From: Catellatospora tritici | Lineage (GTDB): Bacteria; Actinomycetota; Actinomycetes; Mycobacteriales; Micromonosporaceae | Direction: 5' to 3' | Assembly (NCBI RefSeq): GCF_019083965.1 | Contig: NZ_JAHRCY010000019.1 | Span: forward strand, 62,001-126,000 | DNA length: 64,000 nucleotides | Part shown: positions 1 through 8,892 of the stretch, piece after piece | Layout of the letters: every line of letters begins with the position of its first letter | Numbering within the stretch: the first letter of the stretch is position 1 | Program-made: the position numbers and the translations under genes | Notes under the pieces: model-generated | Database searches by the model: none | The model's input: only the letters and a program-made list of their open reading frames with translations | What the model was told of the DNA's origin: nothing

Positions 1-1035
1 CCCGCCCGACACCCGGTCGGGGTCGAACGCGTCGGGGTCCGGGAAGTGGCGCGGGTCGCGGTTGGCCGCGCCGAGCAGCACCAGCAGCGTGTCCCCGGCG
101 CGTACGGGGTGGCCACCGACCTCGGTGTCGGCCATGGCGTACCGGATGGTGAACTGCACCGGCGGCTCCAGGCGCAGGATCTCCTCCACGATCGCCGGGA
201 CGCTCTCGGGCCGGGTGGTGATCCGCTCGCGCAGGTGCGGGTGCTCCAGCAGCAGCCGCAGGCCGTTGCCGAACATGTGCGTGGTGGTGACGAACCCCGC
301 GTTGTACGTGGTGATCAGGTTCGCGACCAGCTCGTCGAAGCTGAGCCGCCCCGGCGACTCCTCCTGCACCCGGACCAGCTCGCTGGCCAGGTCGTCGCGC
401 GGATCGTCGCGGCGGCGCCGCACCAGCTCGGTGAAGTACTCGGTCAGCTCGGTAGCGGCCACGTCGGCACGGGCCAGGTTGGACCAGGTGTTGCCGTCGA
501 GCTCGAAGATGGCGCCGATCGCGGTGACCCGGGGGCGGCACCAGTCGCGGTCGGCCTCGGGCACGCCGAGCAGGTCACCGACGATGCGGCTGGGCACGTC
601 GTAGGCGAACTCGGTCATGAAGTCGAGCACGGTGCCGTCGGCCCCGACCCGGGCCAGGTGGTCGATGCGATCGTGGATGAGCTTGGTCATCTCCGGCTCG
701 AACGCGGCGACGCGGCGGGCGGTGAAGAACGAGGCGATGACGCGCCGCATCCGGGTGTGCTCCGGGCCGTCGCTGAAGAAAAGCGAGTTGCGCAGCGTAC
801 GCAGGCACGCGTGCTCACGCCAGCGGGGGCGGTTGCGGTCGAGGTAGTCGATGTCGATCTGCCGGAAGCCGCTGTCGCGCAGCACGTGGGCGACGGCGTC
901 GTGACCGTGCACGGCAAGCGCGTAGCCGTCACGGCGCGGGTTCATGGGGCTGGCGTCACCGACTTCGTGCAGTTGTGCGTATATCCGGAATGGAGCCAAC
1001 CGGCCTTCCGGGTTGAGCAGTGCTTGCAACTCCAT
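1..1035 (-). CDS. Cytochrome P450, C-terminal part cut off by window edge
   Basis: Haem monooxygenase of the bacterial class I type, expected to oxidise a small molecule or carrier-bound substrate using electrons from a ferredoxin. The 345 visible codons start at ATG 1035 (MELQALLNPEG). Visible motifs are the I-helix oxygen-binding segment AGFVTTTH (about residue 243), the K-helix ExxR as EEILR (about 286-290) and the region ANRDPRHFPDPDAFDPDR near the edge. The haem-ligand Cys loop lies beyond base 1 and cannot be checked. It lies 60 bp downstream of the glycosyltransferase-like gene on the same strand, so the two are probably co-transcribed. No strong ribosome binding site precedes the start. 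The substrate cannot be told from the sequence. Confidence 0.93.
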   Translation of the reverse strand, partial: MELQALLNPEGRLAPFRIYAQLHEVGDASPMNPRRDGYALAVHGHDAVAHVLRDSGFRQIDIDYLDRNRPRWREHACLRTLRNSLFFSDGPEHTRMRRVIASFFTARRVAAFEPEMTKLIHDRIDHLARVGADGTVLDFMTEFAYDVPSRIVGDLLGVPEADRDWCRPRVTAIGAIFELDGNTWSNLARADVAATELTEYFTELVRRRRDDPRDDLASELVRVQEESPGRLSFDELVANLITTYNAGFVTTTHMFGNGLRLLLEHPHLRERITTRPESVPAIVEEILRLEPPVQFTIRYAMADTEVGGHPVRAGDTLLVLLGAANRDPRHFPDPDAFDPDRVSGG

Positions 1036-1095
1036 CGACGACCACCCGTCTCAACGGCTGCAGGGCATCTGTACCTGTACAACTATTAGCATGCT

Positions 1096-2211
1096 TTACT
1101 CGTACTGAAAAGGTTCTTTCCAGAATAGATGTCCGTGCAGCTCAGCATGGTTGAATCCATCGCCAATCGTCTCTTTTAGCAGCGGAGCGAGCAGCCGGTA
1201 CAAAGCTCCTAATCGATGCATCGGCACGAAACGCCGCAATGCGCCGGGCGCCAGTGTCCGCAACGCGGCGGCGCCGAGAGGCGAGCGGAGCGCGCGGGCC
1301 AGTTCACGCGATCCACCGACCACATCGGAGGCGGCCACGCCGTAGCAGAAGGCGGTCAGCCACAGCTGGAACAGCAGCGAGTCGGCCACCACCCGGCGCG
1401 CTCGACCCGCCGGATCGTGGCGGTGCGCCTGCTCGGCGTAGCGGTGGAGCAGGTCGGCGACGGTGACGCCGGACGGCGCGAGAAAGTCGTGCGCCCGGAC
1501 CATACGCCAGCCGGTGTCCTCGCGGACCTGGCACATCGCGATGCCGTCGAACAGCAGCAGGTGCGGCACCATGCGGGCGGCGAGCACCGACTGCGGCCTG
1601 AAGGGAATGGCCCCCGGCTCGGCGAACAGGGCGGCGTGGCGCGGGCCGTGCAGGATGTCGTTGCCGACCAGCGACTCCCCCACCTCGTGCTCGGCCAGGT
1701 TCGGGCAGCTCACCAGCGGAGTGAGGCCGTGCGCACGGGTGAAGCGCAGCAGCAGCACGTCGTCGGGCTCGGCCGGCTCGGCCGGGAACTCGGCCAGGGC
1801 GTGCGCCACGGCCGTGGGCAGCACCACGGCGGTGGTCGGCACGTACGGGTCGAGCAGCGGCGCCCAGCCCACTCCGGCCAGCGCCGCCAGCCGCACCGCC
1901 GGCGAGGTACGCGAACCCCACTCGGTGAACAGGCACAGGATCGCCTCCGGCTGGGCGGCCGCGGCCCGGCGCACCAGCGCGGCGAACCCGTCGGCCAGTC
2001 GCATGTCGTCCTGCACCAGCACCCGGTGCGTGGCGCCCGGATCGGCACGGGCCCAAGCCAACCGCGCCGTACGCAGGGCGCCGGGCGGGCCGTCCGGGTC
2101 TGGGTCCTCGACCACCTCGAACGCGAGCTCCGGCACGCTCGCGGCGAGCGCACGGGCGGCGGCGCGGCGGCGTGGGTGCGCCGTCACGGCGGCCGACAGG
2201 GACACGTGCAT
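1096..2211 (-). CDS. Glycosyltransferase-like protein, 371 aa, next to P450
   Basis: I do not firmly recognise the family. The first 70 residues contain an alternating alpha/beta pattern ending in VLVQDDMRL, which resembles the acidic metal/nucleotide-sugar site of GT-A fold glycosyltransferases (GT25-like), so a sugar-transfer role is an inference. There is no signal peptide or membrane segment. The last eleven residues, HLFWKEPFQYE, are rich in aromatic residues, which is unusual for a soluble enzyme. The gene starts at ATG 2211 and is divergent from the ABC exporter operon. It sits 60 bp ahead of the P450, so the two are likely one transcript. An alternative is a dedicated partner or substrate protein of the P450. 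Confidence 0.7.
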   Translation of the reverse strand: MHVSLSAAVTAHPRRRAAARALAASVPELAFEVVEDPDPDGPPGALRTARLAWARADPGATHRVLVQDDMRLADGFAALVRRAAAAQPEAILCLFTEWGSRTSPAVRLAALAGVGWAPLLDPYVPTTAVVLPTAVAHALAEFPAEPAEPDDVLLLRFTRAHGLTPLVSCPNLAEHEVGESLVGNDILHGPRHAALFAEPGAIPFRPQSVLAARMVPHLLLFDGIAMCQVREDTGWRMVRAHDFLAPSGVTVADLLHRYAEQAHRHDPAGRARRVVADSLLFQLWLTAFCYGVAASDVVGGSRELARALRSPLGAAALRTLAPGALRRFVPMHRLGALYRLLAPLLKETIGDGFNHAELHGHLFWKEPFQYE

Positions 2212-2239
2212 TTAAGTATCTTAACTGTTAGGTTTCCTG
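2212..2239. promoter_or_regulatory. AT-rich divergent promoter between P450 operon and ABC exporters
   Basis: These 28 bases are strikingly AT-rich against the GC-rich background and hold the perfect inverted repeat TTAAG-TAT-CTTAA (2212-2224). An extended -10-like TGTTAGGTT (TAGGTT at 2229-2234) would start transcription close to ATG 2240, giving a leaderless exporter mRNA. The same bases could carry the start of the opposite transcript. The function is inferred from position and composition only. Confidence 0.4.
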
Positions 2240-4084
2240 ATGGAATCCGCCGTCTGGTGGGCCCAATACGCGACCGTGCCCCCTGGAGGCGTCGTGCGTC
2301 GGTGGATCGAGCTGGCGAAACTGCTGCCCCGCGCGGGTGCGCTGCCCGTGACCGCCGCGCTCGCGATCAGTGTCGTGTTCGGACTCGCGCCCATCGCTTT
2401 CATCCTCGCGATGAGTGTGCTGCTGTCCCAGGTGCCCGCCGTGGCCAAGGGCGAGGGCACGCTCGGCACCGCCACCGCGCTGACCCTGGCCGCGCTCGCG
2501 GTCCAGCAACTGCTCGGCCCGTTCCAGACCGCGCTGGCCGAACTCATTTCACGCCGGGTCGACGCCCACTGCGTACGGCGCGCACTGGTGGCGGCGTACC
2601 GACGCGCGCCCGTGGCGACCCTGGAACGGCCGGGCACGCTGGACCTGCTCGCCGACGTACGCGCCGCGATGGACCGGACCACGCCGTCACCGGGCGACGC
2701 CGCCGCCGCGCTGCCCGCGCTGCTGGCCCGCTATACGCAGCTCACCGGTGCGGTGGCGCTCATCGCGGTGGTGCTGTCGCCGGTCACCGCCGTCATCGTC
2801 GCGGTGACCGCGCTGGTGATCCGATTCGGCCAGCGCGGTTCGCTGGCTCGCTTCGGCGCGCACTGGGACGCCCTGTCGCCGCGACGGCGACGGCTGGCCT
2901 ACGTACGCGGCCTGGCCACGGGCACCGCGGCGGCCAAGGAGGTGCGCGTGCTCGGCCTGCTGGACTGGATCACCCGGCGGCTGCACCGCGAGCACCGCGG
3001 CTACCTCGACCCGCTCTGGGCCATGCGGCGGCGCCTGCTGCTGTGGCCGTTCGTCGGGTTCGCGCTGATCGGGCTGGTCGGTGGCGCGCTCGGGCTGGCG
3101 ACCATCGCCCAGGCGACCGCGCACGGCGAGTTGTCGCTGCTGGGCTACGGCATCGCCGTGCAGGCCGTGCTGATCCCGGTGCGGTTCGGCGTGTACTTCC
3201 CGGAGGCCGACGTGCAGACGCAGTTCGGCGGACGCGCGTACGCCGCGCTGGTCCGCTTCGAACAGGCCTGTGGCGACCCCGCCCCGCCCCCGGGCGAACT
3301 GCCCGCGCCGCAGCCCCGCGACGCCGTGCGCTTCGAGGCGGTCGGCTTCGCCTACCCCGGCGGACACCGCGTGTTCGAGGCCCTGGACCTGACCATCCCG
3401 GCCGGGCGGTGCACCGCGATCGTCGGGCTCAACGGGGCGGGCAAGACCACCCTGGTGAAGCTGCTGACCCGCTGCTACGACCCCGACTCCGGCGCGATCA
3501 CCGTCGACGGCACCGATCTGCGCGCGGTCGACCCGGCCGCCTGGCAGCGGCGGCTGGCCGTGGTGTTCCAGGACTTCAACCGGTACGAGCTGAGCGCGGG
3601 CGAGAACATCGGCCTGGGCACCGGCGCCCCCGCCGACTGGCACCACGCCGCCACCCGCGCCGGTGCCGACGACCTGCTCGAGGGGCTCGCCGACGGCCTC
3701 GACACCACTCTGAGCAGCCGCTACACCGGTGGCCAGGACCTGTCCGGCGGGCAGTGGCAGCGGATCGCACTGGCCCGCGCCCTGCACGCCATGTCACGCG
3801 GCGCGGCCCTGCTGGTGCTCGACGAGCCCACCGCCGCCCTCGACGTACGCGCCGAGGTCGAGTTCTTCGAGCGTTTCCTCGTCCAGACGCGGGGCACCAC
3901 CAGCGTGATCATCTCGCACCGGTTCTCCACCGTCCGGCACGCCGACCGGATCGTGGTGCTGGCCGACGGGGTCGTGGCCGAGCAGGGCAGCCACGACGAG
4001 CTGATCGCGACGGGCGGCCGCTACGCGCAGCTGTTCGAGGCCCAGGCCTCGCGGTTCCGCGACCGCGAGGCGGTGGCGGCGTGA
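2240..4084 (+). CDS. ABC exporter half-transporter 1 (permease-ATPase fusion)
   Basis: Type IV ABC exporter subunit of 614 aa: an N-terminal six-helix membrane domain (about 25-320) followed by an ATPase domain. The NBD shows Walker A GLNGAGKTT, signature LSGGQWQ, Walker B LLVLDEP with the catalytic Glu, and H-loop ISHRFSTV, so it should hydrolyse ATP. Two starts are possible: ATG 2240 (leaderless, see the promoter entry) or GTG 2294, which has GGAGG at 2285-2289. It overlaps the next exporter by four bases (GTGA at 4081-4084), so the two are translationally coupled and probably form a heterodimer. Placement opposite a P450 operon suggests export of that pathway's product. There is no C39 peptidase domain. 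Confidence 0.93.
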   Translation: MESAVWWAQYATVPPGGVVRRWIELAKLLPRAGALPVTAALAISVVFGLAPIAFILAMSVLLSQVPAVAKGEGTLGTATALTLAALAVQQLLGPFQTALAELISRRVDAHCVRRALVAAYRRAPVATLERPGTLDLLADVRAAMDRTTPSPGDAAAALPALLARYTQLTGAVALIAVVLSPVTAVIVAVTALVIRFGQRGSLARFGAHWDALSPRRRRLAYVRGLATGTAAAKEVRVLGLLDWITRRLHREHRGYLDPLWAMRRRLLLWPFVGFALIGLVGGALGLATIAQATAHGELSLLGYGIAVQAVLIPVRFGVYFPEADVQTQFGGRAYAALVRFEQACGDPAPPPGELPAPQPRDAVRFEAVGFAYPGGHRVFEALDLTIPAGRCTAIVGLNGAGKTTLVKLLTRCYDPDSGAITVDGTDLRAVDPAAWQRRLAVVFQDFNRYELSAGENIGLGTGAPADWHHAATRAGADDLLEGLADGLDTTLSSRYTGGQDLSGGQWQRIALARALHAMSRGAALLVLDEPTAALDVRAEVEFFERFLVQTRGTTSVIISHRFSTVRHADRIVVLADGVVAEQGSHDELIATGGRYAQLFEAQASRFRDREAVAA

Positions 4085-5868
4085 AGACCCCCGACTCCTC
4101 GCTGGCCACGGCCGTACGCTTCGTGCTCGGGCTGGCCTGGCGCGCCGACCGGCGCAAGCTGACCATCGGCGTCACGCTGCTGCTGGTCGGCTACCTGAGC
4201 ACCCCGTTCGTCGGGTTTCTGCTGCGCGACTTCACCGACGCCGCGCTGCGCGGCCGGACCGCCACCGCGACCGCGATGGCCGTCGGCGTGGCCGCGCTGC
4301 TGGTGTTCGAGCTGATGATGGGTCACTTCGCGCACCTGTACTACTTCGAGGTCGGCGAGCAGGCGGGCACCGAACTGGACCGGCGCCTGGTCGGGCTCGC
4401 CGGTGGCGGCAGCGGCATCGCGCACCTCGACGACCCGCGCTTCAACGACACTCTCGCGCTGGCCGCGCAGGACGCCGCCCAGGCCCGGCCCGCCCTGGAG
4501 GGCGTGCTGCACCTGGCCGGGTTGGCGTTGCGCGCCGCGGTGACCGTCGTGCTGCTGGCGACAGTCAACCCGTGGCTGGCGCTGCTGCCGCTGGCGGCGG
4601 TGCCGCCGGTGCTGATCGCAAGGCGGGCCGCCGAACTGGCCAACCAGGCCCGGGAACGCACCGCCGAGGCGGGGCGGCTCGCCTCGCACCTGCTGTCGCT
4701 GGCCGCCGACGCCGACGCGGTCAAGGAGATCCGGCTGTCCGGTGCCGATGCGCACCTGCTCGACCGGCACGGGCGGGCGTGGCGGCAGACCACCGACGCG
4801 CTGTGGTCGGCGCAGTGGCGCGCGGCCGCACTGCGCGGCGCGGGGCAGCTGCTGTTCGCCGCCGCGTACGGCGGGGCGATCCTGGCCGTGCTGCACCAGG
4901 CCGTCACCGGCACCGCGACCGTGGGCGAGGTAATCCTCGTGGTGACCCTGGCGGTGCAGATCAGCGTCCAGGTCGCCGGGGCGATCGGGCTGCACGCGAC
5001 CATGGCCTCGGCGGCGCGCACCGCGCAGCGGTTCGACGAACTCGCCGCCGCCGTGCCCGCACCCGGGCCCACCCGGTCGAAGGCGCCCCGGCGGCTGCGC
5101 CGAGGCATCCGGCTGCACGGCGTCGGCTTCGCCTACCCGGGCGCGGCCGAGCCCGTGCTGCACGGCGTCGACCTGACCATCCCGGCCGGGGCGACCGTGG
5201 CGCTGGTCGGCGAGAACGGCGCGGGCAAGAGCACCCTGGTCAAGCTGCTGTGCGGGCTGTATGAGCCGACCAGCGGGAAGATCACCGCCGACGGCGTCGA
5301 CCTGCGTGACATCCCGGCCGCGAAGTGGCACGGGCGGATCGCGATGCTGTTCCAGGACTTCGCGAAGCTGAACCTGTCGGTACGTACCAACATCGGCATC
5401 GGACACCTGGCCCTGGCCACGGACGACACCGCGCTGCACGCGGCCGCCCGGCTGGCCCGCGCCGACGCGGTGGTGGCCCAGGCGGGCGGCCTGCGCGGCA
5501 TGCTCGGCCGGGGGTACGCCGACGGCACCGAACTGTCCGGCGGGCAGTGGCAGTCGATCGGCCTGGCCCGCGCCCTGCTGCGCCCGGCGCCGCTGCTGCT
5601 GGCCCTGGACGAGCCCGCCGCCGCGTTGGACGCGCACGCCGAGGACGCCCTGTTCGGACGGTTCGCCGCCTCGGCCCGCCGAGCGGCCCGGGGTGCGGGT
5701 GCGATCACGCTGTTCACGTCACACCGGTTCTCGACCGTACGCGCCGCCGACCTGATCATCGTGCTGCGCGACGGCACCGTGGCCGACCAGGGGACCCACG
5801 ACGAGCTGATGTCGCGGCCGGGGCTGTATCGGGAGCTGTACACGTTGCAGGCGCGCGCCTACGCGTGA
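4081..5868 (+). CDS. ABC exporter half-transporter 2 (permease-ATPase fusion)
   Basis: Second exporter subunit, 595 aa, starting at GTG 4081 inside the stop of its partner. It has membrane helices in about residues 15-310, then an ATPase with Walker A GENGAGKST, signature LSGGQWQ, Walker B LLLALDEP and H-loop TSHRFSTV. All catalytic residues are present, so both nucleotide sites of the predicted heterodimer look active, unlike exporters with one degenerate site. In this reading frame the open frame runs far upstream with no recognisable protein. The GTG overlapping the upstream stop is therefore the best start. Confidence 0.92.
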   Translation: MKTPDSSLATAVRFVLGLAWRADRRKLTIGVTLLLVGYLSTPFVGFLLRDFTDAALRGRTATATAMAVGVAALLVFELMMGHFAHLYYFEVGEQAGTELDRRLVGLAGGGSGIAHLDDPRFNDTLALAAQDAAQARPALEGVLHLAGLALRAAVTVVLLATVNPWLALLPLAAVPPVLIARRAAELANQARERTAEAGRLASHLLSLAADADAVKEIRLSGADAHLLDRHGRAWRQTTDALWSAQWRAAALRGAGQLLFAAAYGGAILAVLHQAVTGTATVGEVILVVTLAVQISVQVAGAIGLHATMASAARTAQRFDELAAAVPAPGPTRSKAPRRLRRGIRLHGVGFAYPGAAEPVLHGVDLTIPAGATVALVGENGAGKSTLVKLLCGLYEPTSGKITADGVDLRDIPAAKWHGRIAMLFQDFAKLNLSVRTNIGIGHLALATDDTALHAAARLARADAVVAQAGGLRGMLGRGYADGTELSGGQWQSIGLARALLRPAPLLLALDEPAAALDAHAEDALFGRFAASARRAARGAGAITLFTSHRFSTVRAADLIIVLRDGTVADQGTHDELMSRPGLYRELYTLQARAYA

Positions 5869-5941
5869 CACGGGACCGTCCACATCGGCTCCCACGAATG
5901 GCTGATGCTGTGAAAAATGTCCGGATCTACCTTCAGGCGGC

Positions 5942-7243
5942 ATGAGAACCCGCCTCGCCCTCGCCGCACTGCTGCTGGCCGGTGCCGCACTGGTCGCTCC
6001 CGCCCCGGCACAGGCCGTCACCGCACAGGCCACCGCCGCCGGGTACGTCAAGGTCGGCTACTTCGTCCAGTGGGGCATCTACCGGCGCAACTTCCTGGTC
6101 CGGAACCTGCACACCTCCGGGATGGCCGCCAAGCTCACCCACATCAACTATGCCTTCGCCAACATCGGGGCCGACGGCCGCTGCTTCGAGGCCAACGAGG
6201 CCGGGGTCGGCGACGCCTGGGCCGACTACCAGAAGCGGTTCAAGTCCGGGGAGTCCGTCGACGGGGTCGGCGACGTGGTGACCCAGCCGCTGGCCGGAAA
6301 CTTCAACCAGCTGCGCAAGCTCAAGGCGATGTACCCGAACCTCAAGGTGCTGCTGTCGATCGGCGGCTGGACCTGGTCGAAGTACTTCTCCGACGCGGCG
6401 CTCACCCCAGCCTCGCGGCAGGCCCTGGTCGCCAGCTGCATCGACCTGTTCCTCAAGGGCAACCTGCCCCTGATCGGCACCTCGCCGCACGGCGGCCCCG
6501 GCAGCGCCTACGGCGTCTTCGACGGGTTCGACCTGGACTGGGAGTGGCCCGGCTCGGAGGGCAACGCCGGCAACGTGGTGCGCCCCGAGGACAAGCACAA
6601 CTTCACCCTGCTGGCCGCCGAGTTCCGCAGCCAGCTCGCCGCGTACGGCGCCCAGGTCGGCCGGACCTTCCAGCTGACCGCGTTCCTGCCCGCGGACCCC
6701 GCGAAGATCAACGCGGGCATCGAGCCCGCCCTCTTCTCCTACCTCGACTTCGGCACGGTCCAGGGCTACGACCTGGTCGGCGCGTGGGACGCGACCACCG
6801 GGCACCAGTCCAACCTCTACTCGACCGCGTCGTCGCCGTTCAGCGTCGACCTGGCCGTGGACACCTACCTCTCCCAGGGCGCGCCCGCGGCCAAGCTGGT
6901 GATCGGCATCCCGTACTACGGGCGGGGCTGGACCGGCGTCGGGAGCACCAACAGCGGGCTCTACCAGAGCGCAAGCGGGCCCGCCCGGGGCACGTACGAG
7001 GACGGCATCGACGACTACAAGAAGGTGGTGTCCAAGCAGGGCACCGTCTTCTACGACCCGGTCGCCGGGGCGGCGTGGAAGTACGGCTCCAGCGCGTTCT
7101 GGTCGTACGACACCCCGCAGGTCATCGCCCAGAAGACGGCGTACGTCAAGGCCAACAGCCTCGGCGGCACGATGGTCTGGTCCCTGGACGGCGACACCGA
7201 CACCGGCGAGCTCACCAGCGCCGTCCACAACGGCCTGAGCTGA
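5942..7243 (+). CDS. Secreted GH18 chitinase
   Basis: Endo-acting chitinase of glycoside hydrolase family 18, 433 aa, which hydrolyses beta-1,4 GlcNAc linkages outside the cell. A Sec signal peptide covers about residues 1-25 (cleavage near AQA). The catalytic motif DGFDLDWEW lies at 194-202, with Glu201 as the acid/base. The conserved SIGGW strand is at 139-143. It consists only of the catalytic domain: there is no chitin-binding module or fibronectin domain, unlike many actinomycete chitinases. It stands alone, 73 bp after the ABC operon, with a weak ribosome binding site and a strong terminator hairpin after it. I did not find the direct repeats typical of Streptomyces chitinase promoters. 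Confidence 0.95.
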   Translation: MRTRLALAALLLAGAALVAPAPAQAVTAQATAAGYVKVGYFVQWGIYRRNFLVRNLHTSGMAAKLTHINYAFANIGADGRCFEANEAGVGDAWADYQKRFKSGESVDGVGDVVTQPLAGNFNQLRKLKAMYPNLKVLLSIGGWTWSKYFSDAALTPASRQALVASCIDLFLKGNLPLIGTSPHGGPGSAYGVFDGFDLDWEWPGSEGNAGNVVRPEDKHNFTLLAAEFRSQLAAYGAQVGRTFQLTAFLPADPAKINAGIEPALFSYLDFGTVQGYDLVGAWDATTGHQSNLYSTASSPFSVDLAVDTYLSQGAPAAKLVIGIPYYGRGWTGVGSTNSGLYQSASGPARGTYEDGIDDYKKVVSKQGTVFYDPVAGAAWKYGSSAFWSYDTPQVIAQKTAYVKANSLGGTMVWSLDGDTDTGELTSAVHNGLS

Positions 7244-7250
7244 CCGCCCC

Positions 7251-7287
7251 GTCCGGCCGCCGCCGACCTGCGCGGCGGCGGCCGGAC
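7251..7287 (+). terminator. Terminator hairpin after chitinase
   Basis: Perfect 15-bp inverted repeat (arms 7251-7265 and 7273-7287) with a 7-base loop, starting 7 bases after the chitinase stop. It has no U-tract, which is usual for actinomycete terminators. Confidence 0.8.
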
Positions 7288-7360
7288 TACCTGTACTGAG
7301 TGAACAATCAGTCAGTCAGCCGATGCCCGTCGATGCGTTAAAGGTTCAATATCTACGCCC

Positions 7361-8827
7361 ATGAGGCGACGTACTGCGATATGGATCGCATCCTTGGCCG
7401 GGGTCCTGGTGGTGGCCACCGCCACCGTCGGCACCCTGGTTTACCTGGAGGAACACGGGCCGCGCCTGCGCGGCGAGCGCGAACTGGTCGGCATGAGCGC
7501 CGCCGAGGTGGCCGAGGAAGCCGAGGAGGAGGGCGAAGCCGAGGGCAAGGCCCGCCCCAACGGCATCACCAAGCAGGTCTGGGCGGCCGGGATGCGCGTC
7601 GGCGACGTGACCACCGCGGCGGCGCCCGGATGGACCGGGCAGCAGTTGTTCGACCCCACCGCCGACGACTGGGAGCCCGCGGTCGCGTTCGACCCGGCCG
7701 GCACGTATGGCTACATCCTCACCACCCGCTACGGCGCGCCCAAGGCCTGCGGCAACTGCCCGGCGCACCAGATCTGGCTCAAGCGCACCGTCGACAACGG
7801 CGCGACCTGGAGCGCGGCGACGTACCTGTGTCCGTGCTCGGGCACGAAGGCCCAGAACGATCCGCTCATCGAGGTCGCCAACGACGGCTCCGTGTACGCG
7901 GCCTGGATGAACGACTACGCCCCCGGCGTCGTCTTCGCCCGCTCGACCGACCACGGCCTGACCTGGACCGCGCCGAAGGCGGTCAAGAGCAAGGCGATGC
8001 ACTTCACCGACAAGCCGATCATGGCGATCTCGCCGACCGGCCGGGACGTCTACCTCGCGTTCAACTCCTCCGACAGCTATGTCGCCGCCTCGCACGACTT
8101 CGGCGCGACCTGGGGCGCCCCGGTCAAGACCAACAGCGACGGCCGGTACTACTTCGCCGGCGGCGGGGCTGTCCTGCCTAACGGCACCGTGGTGTTCACC
8201 TCGTCCAGTTTCACCCAGACCTCGACCGGCGACGTGTTCGTACACGTCATGCGCTCGACCAACGGCGGTGCGAGCTGGACCCAGACTCAGGTCGCCACCA
8301 CGCCGGAGCAGCCGACCTGCGTGGCGCTGGACTGCCCGGTCGACTACTACGGCACCATCCCGGCGCTGGCCGCCGACGCGGGCGGAAAGCTGGTGCTGAC
8401 CTACACCGGACCGACGGTGGCGAAGGGCCCGCAGCGGGTGTACGCCATCCGTTCCGCCGACGGCGGCCTCACCTGGAGCGCACCGCAGGACCTCGGCGGC
8501 CCGTCCGGCGCCAACGCGAACTTCAGCGCGATCACCGGCCGGGGCACCGGGGACTTCCGGATGTACTTCATGGACAGCCGCAACGGCCCCGACGCCTGGA
8601 ACACCTGGTACCGGGCGAGCACCGACGGCGGGGTGACGTGGAGCGCCGAGGTGCGGATCTCCGACGCGACGGCCGGTCCGGCGTACGTCACCACCGGCGG
8701 CTTCTTCGAGCCGTACGGCGACTATGGCGAGATCGCGACCACCTCGACCGGCAAGACCGTCGCGGTGTGGGGCGAAGGCCCGGACTACCGCGGGCCGGGC
8801 GGCGTCTGGATCAACCGGGGCCTGTGA
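7361..8827 (+). CDS. Membrane-anchored Asp-box (sialidase-like) beta-propeller protein
   Basis: 488-aa extracellular protein with an N-terminal membrane anchor or uncleaved signal (about residues 7-29) and an acidic linker of Glu-rich residues (about 49-62). A beta-propeller follows, carrying six Asp-box (BNR) motifs of the SxDxGxTW kind: VDNGATW, STDHGLTW, SHDFGATW, STNGGASW, SADGGLTW and STDGGVTW. This is the fold of exo-sialidases and related glycan hydrolases, but I cannot see the Arg triad and Tyr nucleophile clearly enough to claim sialidase activity. It follows the chitinase on the same strand, separated from it by a terminator, so it has its own promoter. A hairpin ends it at 8839-8875. 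Confidence 0.85.
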   Translation: MRRRTAIWIASLAGVLVVATATVGTLVYLEEHGPRLRGERELVGMSAAEVAEEAEEEGEAEGKARPNGITKQVWAAGMRVGDVTTAAAPGWTGQQLFDPTADDWEPAVAFDPAGTYGYILTTRYGAPKACGNCPAHQIWLKRTVDNGATWSAATYLCPCSGTKAQNDPLIEVANDGSVYAAWMNDYAPGVVFARSTDHGLTWTAPKAVKSKAMHFTDKPIMAISPTGRDVYLAFNSSDSYVAASHDFGATWGAPVKTNSDGRYYFAGGGAVLPNGTVVFTSSSFTQTSTGDVFVHVMRSTNGGASWTQTQVATTPEQPTCVALDCPVDYYGTIPALAADAGGKLVLTYTGPTVAKGPQRVYAIRSADGGLTWSAPQDLGGPSGANANFSAITGRGTGDFRMYFMDSRNGPDAWNTWYRASTDGGVTWSAEVRISDATAGPAYVTTGGFFEPYGDYGEIATTSTGKTVAVWGEGPDYRGPGGVWINRGL

Positions 8828-8838
8828 ACCGGAGGAGG

Positions 8839-8875
8839 GTCGGCGGCGCACACCACCACGGTGTGTGCCGCCGAC
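8839..8875 (+). terminator. Terminator hairpin after the Asp-box gene
   Basis: A 16-bp inverted repeat with one mismatch (arms 8839-8854 and 8860-8875) and a 5-base loop, 11 bases after the stop codon. The protease remnant begins only about 18 bases later. Confidence 0.75.
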
Positions 8876-8892
8876 GTCTTGTTAGATGTCGG

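Noticed and set aside
1043..1084. 13-codon frame (MLIVVQVQMPCSR) before the P450 as a possible peptide substrate
   Set aside because: It has no aromatic residues expected of P450-cross-linked peptides, no ribosome binding site and nothing to distinguish it from chance.
1216..4080. Open frame running upstream of the second ABC exporter
   Set aside because: It crosses the glycosyltransferase-like and first ABC genes and gives no recognisable protein; the GTG at 4081 is the natural start.
5942..7243. GH18 chitinase as a subunit of the Tc complex, as chitinases are in YenTc
   Set aside because: It is over 30 kb away, on the opposite strand, and has a cleavable Sec signal peptide and its own terminator.
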